DNA from: an uncultured Oscillospiraceae bacterium
GTDB lineage: Bacteria > Bacillota > Clostridia > Oscillospirales > Ruminococcaceae
DNA: 8,556 nucleotides
Direction: 5' to 3'
Assembly: GCA_934232845.1 (NCBI GenBank)
Contig: CAKQGD010000065.1
Coordinates: forward strand, 1 to 8,556
In this document: positions 5,371 through 8,556 of the stretch, piece by piece
How positions within the stretch are numbered: position 1 is the first letter of the stretch
Layout of the letters: each line of letters starts with the position of its first letter
Notes under the pieces: generated by a model
The model's input: the letters and a program-made list of their open reading frames with translations, nothing else
What the model was told of the DNA's origin: nothing
Databases searched by the model: none
Program-made: the position numbers and the translations under genes

Positions 5371-5759
5371 CGGCGCTGACGGTATGCGGCGCCGCCATGA
5401 TCGTGGTGACGCTGTCTCTTGCGCTCAAACCCGAGGGAAAACAGTTTTCTCTCCTGCTTTCTTTTACGGGCGGCGTTTTGCTTTTGGGCCTTGCGGTGCG
5501 TGAGGCGTCCCCGATTTTTTTGGCGGTTTCCTCGCTGGCACAGCGGGCATCTCTGGGGCTGGAATATCTTTCCGTACTGTTAAAGGCGGTTGGCATCGCG
5601 CTCTGCACGCAGTTTACCTCCGACGCCTGCAGGGATGCGGGAGAGGGGGGGATCGCGCATAAGGCCGAGCTCTGCGGCCGGGTGATGATCGCGGTGATCA
5701 GTCTGCCGGTTTTTGAGGAGGTGATTCTGCTTGCCGAGAAACTGTTTTCCAATTCTTAA
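5367..5759 (+). CDS. spoIIIAD: stage III sporulation protein AD (SpoIIIAD)
   Basis: A 130-residue integral membrane protein with about four spans and the family pattern, including SLLLSFTGGVLLLGL (28-42), LKAVGIALCTQFTSDACRDAGEGGIAHKAEL (with a typical CTQFTSDACRDAGE core) and a C-terminal helix after GRVMIAV. Length is normal for the family. It works with SpoIIIAC and SpoIIIAE in the membrane core of the feeding-tube channel. There is no strong Shine-Dalgarno site before its ATG, which overlaps the spoIIIAC stop, so it probably depends on translational coupling. Its last 29 bases overlap spoIIIAE. Confidence 0.93.
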   Translation: MTALTVCGAAMIVVTLSLALKPEGKQFSLLLSFTGGVLLLGLAVREASPIFLAVSSLAQRASLGLEYLSVLLKAVGIALCTQFTSDACRDAGEGGIAHKAELCGRVMIAVISLPVFEEVILLAEKLFSNS

Positions 5760-6861
5760 ACGTCTTTTTATCTTTTTGATCCTCCTGCTTTTGATGACCG
5801 GACAAGTCTGCGCCGTTGAAATACCGGACGAGCTTGTAAAACGCTTTGGTTTGGAGGAACTTCTCGATGCAGTTCCAAAGCAGGCGAGACAGCTTTCTGA
5901 GGATTCGCAGCTTCAAGAGCTCTCCTTTGGAGAGCTGCTTTCTCTGACGCCGAAGCAGTTCTTTGCGGCTCTCGGCGGAGAATGGAGCCGAACCGTTTCT
6001 GAGTATAGAGGAGCGTTTCTTTCCCTGTTAGGTCTGGTACTGCTGTTTTCTGTTGTACATTCCGTGTGCAGCGGTTCTTTCTCCGAGGAGGCCGCAGGCT
6101 GCCTGTTCTCTGTATTCGCGGTTTTGCTGATCGGAGATGCCGTTGGCCATGCCGTCGGGCGGACGGCTGAGACGCTTCATGGAGCCGCCCGGTTTCTGAC
6201 GGCCTATGTACCGGTATATGCGGCGGTGCTGACCGCATCCGGCAGTCCCGCAACCGCATCGTTTTATCATGTGGCCGTGCTGGGCGGATCGCAGATGATC
6301 GGTACGGCGGTCAATACGGGGCTTGTACCGCTCTGCTGTATTTTTTTCAATCTCTGTGTGGCCGAGTCGTTTGCCGGAGATATTTTTCCCAAATGGTCCG
6401 CGGCGGTGAAAAAAACCGTCTGCTGGCTTCTGGTTCTGCTGGTAACGGTGTTTGTCGGAGTTTTGTCTTTGCAGAGTGTGCTGACAGGCGCGGCGGACGG
6501 AGCCTCTGTGAAAACCGCCAAGTTCATCGTGGGGACGTTTGTGCCGGTGATCGGTTCCGCGGTATCTGACGCGGTGCAGGCTGCTCAGGGAAGTCTGCGC
6601 ATTATTCGTGCGGCGGCAGGCTCTTTCGGCGTGGTTGTGACAGCGCTGACATTTCTTCCCGCTCTGGTGGAGGTTCTGCTGCTGCGTCTTGGCTTGGGAG
6701 CCGTGTCGGTCTTATCTGATTTGCTGTCCTGCGGCGCTTTGACGTCTGTACTGAAAAGTACGGGGCAGCTGTTGTCCATTCTGACGGCGCTTCTGCTGAC
6801 GATGGGACTTTTGATGATTGTTTCCACTGCAGTTGTGCTGTCTGCGGGAGGTGCGCCATGA
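5731..6861 (+). CDS. spoIIIAE: stage III sporulation protein AE (SpoIIIAE), TTG start
   Basis: SpoIIIAE is the large polytopic membrane subunit of the channel. The 376-residue product has an N-terminal signal-like segment (11-28), a helical region (30-90) and about seven further spans. Two family motifs are clear: YVPVYAAVLTASGSPATAS (159-177) and the segment from KTAKF (261) to FVPVIGSAVSDAV (270-282) and on to GSFGVV. Length is normal. No ATG gives a complete signal segment. The TTG at 5731 is preceded by GAGGAGGTGA (5715-5724), an almost ideal ribosome site with correct spacing, so this start is well supported. It overlaps spoIIIAD by 29 bases and ends in an ATGA overlap with spoIIIAF. Confidence 0.93.
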   Translation: MPRNCFPILKRLFIFLILLLLMTGQVCAVEIPDELVKRFGLEELLDAVPKQARQLSEDSQLQELSFGELLSLTPKQFFAALGGEWSRTVSEYRGAFLSLLGLVLLFSVVHSVCSGSFSEEAAGCLFSVFAVLLIGDAVGHAVGRTAETLHGAARFLTAYVPVYAAVLTASGSPATASFYHVAVLGGSQMIGTAVNTGLVPLCCIFFNLCVAESFAGDIFPKWSAAVKKTVCWLLVLLVTVFVGVLSLQSVLTGAADGASVKTAKFIVGTFVPVIGSAVSDAVQAAQGSLRIIRAAAGSFGVVVTALTFLPALVEVLLLRLGLGAVSVLSDLLSCGALTSVLKSTGQLLSILTALLLTMGLLMIVSTAVVLSAGGAP

Positions 6862-7331
6862 TCCGTTCTCTGGAATTTTGGAGCGTCGAGGTCTGCGCGA
6901 TGGCGGTTCTTGCGGCGCTGTGGAGAATTTTATTCCCTGATCTCAGGCGGTATGGAGTTTTTCCTTTGCTGCGGATTGTAATGCTGCTCTGCGTGATACG
7001 AGTACTGATTCCCTCGGCGGCGCAGGCGATCGATGCGCTGAAAAGCGCCGAAGTGCCCGAGATTCAAACTTCTTTGGCTTCGGACGGCTATGCCGAGGCT
7101 GTGACCGGGGAACTTTCACAAAGCCTTTTGGAGAAACTGCAGGCCGATGGCATAAACGCAAGGGACGTCCGAATAGACTTTACCATCACCGATGAAGGGA
7201 TTGTTTTAGACGGCGTGGCCCTGGATCTTTCGTCTCCGGCCGATCATCCGGAAGAGCTCTGTGCGTCGCTGTCGAAGGAATGGGATATCCCTGTACGGAT
7301 TGCCCCAAAAGAGGAGGGAGTCGAGCCATGA
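6858..7331 (+). CDS. spoIIIAF: stage III sporulation protein AF (SpoIIIAF)
   Basis: The product of 157 residues has two N-terminal membrane spans (about 8-26 and 35-52) with a conserved-looking junction IPSAAQAI, then a soluble domain facing the intermembrane space. The C-terminal part (about 85-148) has the alternating helix-strand pattern of a ring-building motif (DVRIDFTITDEGIVLDGVAL). SpoIIIAF is essential for engulfed forespore development in B. subtilis and belongs to the channel base. GGGAGGTG (6846-6853) precedes the ATG, which overlaps the spoIIIAE stop; its own stop overlaps the spoIIIAG start (ATGA at 7328-7331). Confidence 0.9.
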   Translation: MIRSLEFWSVEVCAMAVLAALWRILFPDLRRYGVFPLLRIVMLLCVIRVLIPSAAQAIDALKSAEVPEIQTSLASDGYAEAVTGELSQSLLEKLQADGINARDVRIDFTITDEGIVLDGVALDLSSPADHPEELCASLSKEWDIPVRIAPKEEGVEP

Positions 7332-7900
7332 CGCCGAAAAGTTTTGTATCGCCGTCCTGGTGGTCGGATCTGGCAAAGGATGAAAAAAAAGTACGCTGCA
7401 TTGTGGCGGCGGGGCTTTTGGGAATGCTGTTGATTTTGCTTGGAAATTTCTGGCCGGCGGAAAGCACGGGAGAAAAAAGCGAGGTTTTAGACAGCGACTC
7501 AGCATCGTTTGTATCACAGACAGAAACGAGGCTTCGGGAAATTCTGTCGCAGGTGCAGGGGGTCGGTGAGGTAGACGTACTCGTGACGCTGGAGAGCGGA
7601 AGGAAAGCTGTATACGCCGTGAATGAGAAACAGACTCAGGAGGCGGTAACGACGTATGCGGATGGAGCTCCCTCCCGCGAGGAGGAGACGGGCGGCATGG
7701 AACAGAGCTATCTCTTGGTAGACAGCGGCGGAGGAAAGTCTCCTTTGGTACTGACGAACGCGGAGCCGGTGATCCGGGGAGTAGTCGTGGTCTGCGGCGG
7801 AGCGCAAAGTCCCGTGACGCGCGAGGCGGTGATGGATGCCGTTACAACGGCGCTGGGAATCGGAGCAAATCAGGTTTGTATTTTAAAGGCAGGTGCCTGA
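7328..7900 (+). CDS. spoIIIAG: stage III sporulation protein AG (SpoIIIAG), ring protein
   Basis: SpoIIIAG forms a large ring between the mother-cell and forespore membranes. The 190-residue product has a cytoplasmic N-terminus, one membrane span (about 23-40) and the ring-building domain. Recognisable family segments are RLREILSQVQGVGEVDVLVTLESG (69-91), SYLLVDSGGGKSPLVLTNAEP (127-147) and VRGVVVVC followed by ALGIGANQVCIL (175-186). The insert between the first two segments (about 98-124, rich in Glu, Thr and Gly) corresponds to the beta-strand insertion seen in known SpoIIIAG rings. GAGGAGGGAG (7311-7320) precedes the ATG at 7328. An ATG at 7280 is poorly placed and adds Cys-rich residues not seen in the family. 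Confidence 0.94.
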   Translation: MTPKSFVSPSWWSDLAKDEKKVRCIVAAGLLGMLLILLGNFWPAESTGEKSEVLDSDSASFVSQTETRLREILSQVQGVGEVDVLVTLESGRKAVYAVNEKQTQEAVTTYADGAPSREEETGGMEQSYLLVDSGGGKSPLVLTNAEPVIRGVVVVCGGAQSPVTREAVMDAVTTALGIGANQVCILKAGA

Positions 7901-7924
7901 CTATCTTGCAAGGGGGAAGCCAGA

Positions 7925-8464
7925 ATGAAAAAATTCCGTATGAATGTGATCGTGGGAAAAAAACAGATTCTGCTGACGGCGCTGGTGCTCTGCCTGTCGT
8001 TTGCGGTTTATCTGAGCTGGGTGTACACGGATTCGGGGATTACTTTGCCGGTGACAAACGCGCTGGAGGGAAAAAATTACGGTGACGCGCAGTATGTTTC
8101 GGGCGAAGAAGACGCCGAAGCGTATTTTGCCGAGGCGAAGGTGACCCGCCAAAAAACGCGGGATGAGGCGGTCGCAACGCTGCAGAACCTGATCGAAAGT
8201 GACAGCGTTTCCGCGGAGCAGCGCACACAGCTCGCACTGAAAACGGCTGCGATTGCCGACGCGGTGGAAGCGGAAGGAAAAATCGAAACGCTTATCAAGG
8301 CAAAAGGCTTTGAGGACTGCATGGTTTACTATGATGCGGAGCGGGTGGACGTAATTGTGCGCACAAACGGCCTTTTGGAAAACGAGGTGGCACAGATGAA
8401 GGATATTATCCTGCGGGAAGTGTCCGTTCCGGATGAAAATATTGCGATTATTGAGATAAATTAA
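7925..8464 (+). CDS. spoIIIAH: stage III sporulation protein AH (SpoIIIAH), SpoIIQ partner
   Basis: SpoIIIAH spans the mother-cell membrane and binds SpoIIQ made by the forespore, zipping the two membranes during engulfment. The 179-residue product has a basic N-terminus, a membrane span (about 14-34), a linker, and a C-terminal domain related to YscJ/FliF ring proteins. That domain has a long helix (FAEAKVTRQKTRDEAVATL, 68-86), conserved-looking QRTQLALKTAAIADAVEAEG, then CMVYYDAERVDVIV (132-145). It is shorter than the 218-residue B. subtilis protein and near the clostridial size. AAGGGGGAAG precedes the ATG after a 24-base gap from spoIIIAG. No terminator is visible behind it; the next promoter starts 12 bases after the stop. 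Confidence 0.94.
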   Translation: MKKFRMNVIVGKKQILLTALVLCLSFAVYLSWVYTDSGITLPVTNALEGKNYGDAQYVSGEEDAEAYFAEAKVTRQKTRDEAVATLQNLIESDSVSAEQRTQLALKTAAIADAVEAEGKIETLIKAKGFEDCMVYYDAERVDVIVRTNGLLENEVAQMKDIILREVSVPDENIAIIEIN

Positions 8465-8475
8465 CTTTTCGGCGG

Positions 8476-8504
8476 TTGTTTTATGCAAGGCGATGTGCTA
8501 AAAT
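8476..8504 (+). promoter_or_regulatory. sigma-A promoter with extended -10, reading out of the window
   Basis: TTGTTT (8476-8481) and TAAAAT (8499-8504) are separated by exactly 17 bases. The -10 is preceded by TGC, giving an extended -10. The gene it drives lies beyond the window; in many Clostridia an Asp23-family gene or nusB follows spoIIIAH. Confidence 0.65.
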
Positions 8505-8556
8505 GAATAAACAGAAAAATCCCGGGTAATTTTTGGACAAAAGATTTTCCCTGAAA

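Noticed and set aside
5768..6259. 163-codon open frame on the - strand
   Set aside because: Antisense shadow of spoIIIAE; Arg/Pro/Ser-rich composition typical of such shadows.
7901..8488. 195-codon open frame on the - strand
   Set aside because: Lies antisense to spoIIIAH, whose protein is clearly a family member; the antisense frame shows no recognisable features.
1..8556. CRISPR array, tRNA, rRNA or transposase gene
   Set aside because: No regularly spaced direct repeats, cloverleaf-like tRNA sequence or transposase-like protein were seen on either strand.

Overview
The window comes from an endospore-forming Firmicute of the class Clostridia. Three things point there: a complete set of spoIIIA genes (AA to AH), strong purine-rich Shine-Dalgarno sites, and A/T-rich promoters in moderately G+C-rich coding DNA. 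The protein style (short SpoIIIAH, a small zinc-ribbon membrane protein in front of spoIIIAA) suggests Oscillospirales/Ruminococcaceae, but that placement is inference. All recognised genes lie on the + strand.

Layout. Bases 1-446 hold the 3' part of an EamA-type transporter gene. Next is a gene for a small two-helix membrane protein with a C-terminal zinc ribbon (619-1008), closed by a strong terminator (1032-1061). The sporulation locus starts behind a sigma-E-like -10 box: spoIIIAA (1113-2159) and spoIIIAB (1966-2424). The locus is then interrupted. A ROK-family glucokinase gene (2523-3464) follows with its own sigma-A-like promoter, whose -10 box sits at the centre of an 8-bp inverted repeat. 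After a hairpin/T-tract come a secreted lipoprotein gene (3606-4247) and a small membrane-anchored protein gene (4307-4711), ending at a strong terminator (4739-4776). About 300 bases of palindrome-bearing non-coding DNA follow. A second sigma-E-like promoter (5074-5103) then precedes spoIIIAC-AD-AE-AF-AG-AH (5176-8464), tightly packed with ATGA overlaps. A vegetative promoter pointing out of the window lies at 8476-8504.

How it works together. In the known system the eight SpoIIIA proteins are made in the mother cell under sigma-E. They build a channel complex in the outer forespore membrane: AA is the ATPase, AB and AF are inner-membrane partners, AC, AD and AE form the export-apparatus-like core, and AG and AH form rings in the intermembrane space, with AH joined to SpoIIQ of the forespore. 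The unusual point here is the physical split of this normally contiguous operon between AB and AC by sugar-kinase and envelope-protein genes. The split comes with what looks like the promoter rewiring needed to keep both halves under mother-cell control. A second oddity is that the spoIIIAA frame stays open about 200 bases into spoIIIAB. No mobile element, CRISPR array, tRNA or rRNA is visible.
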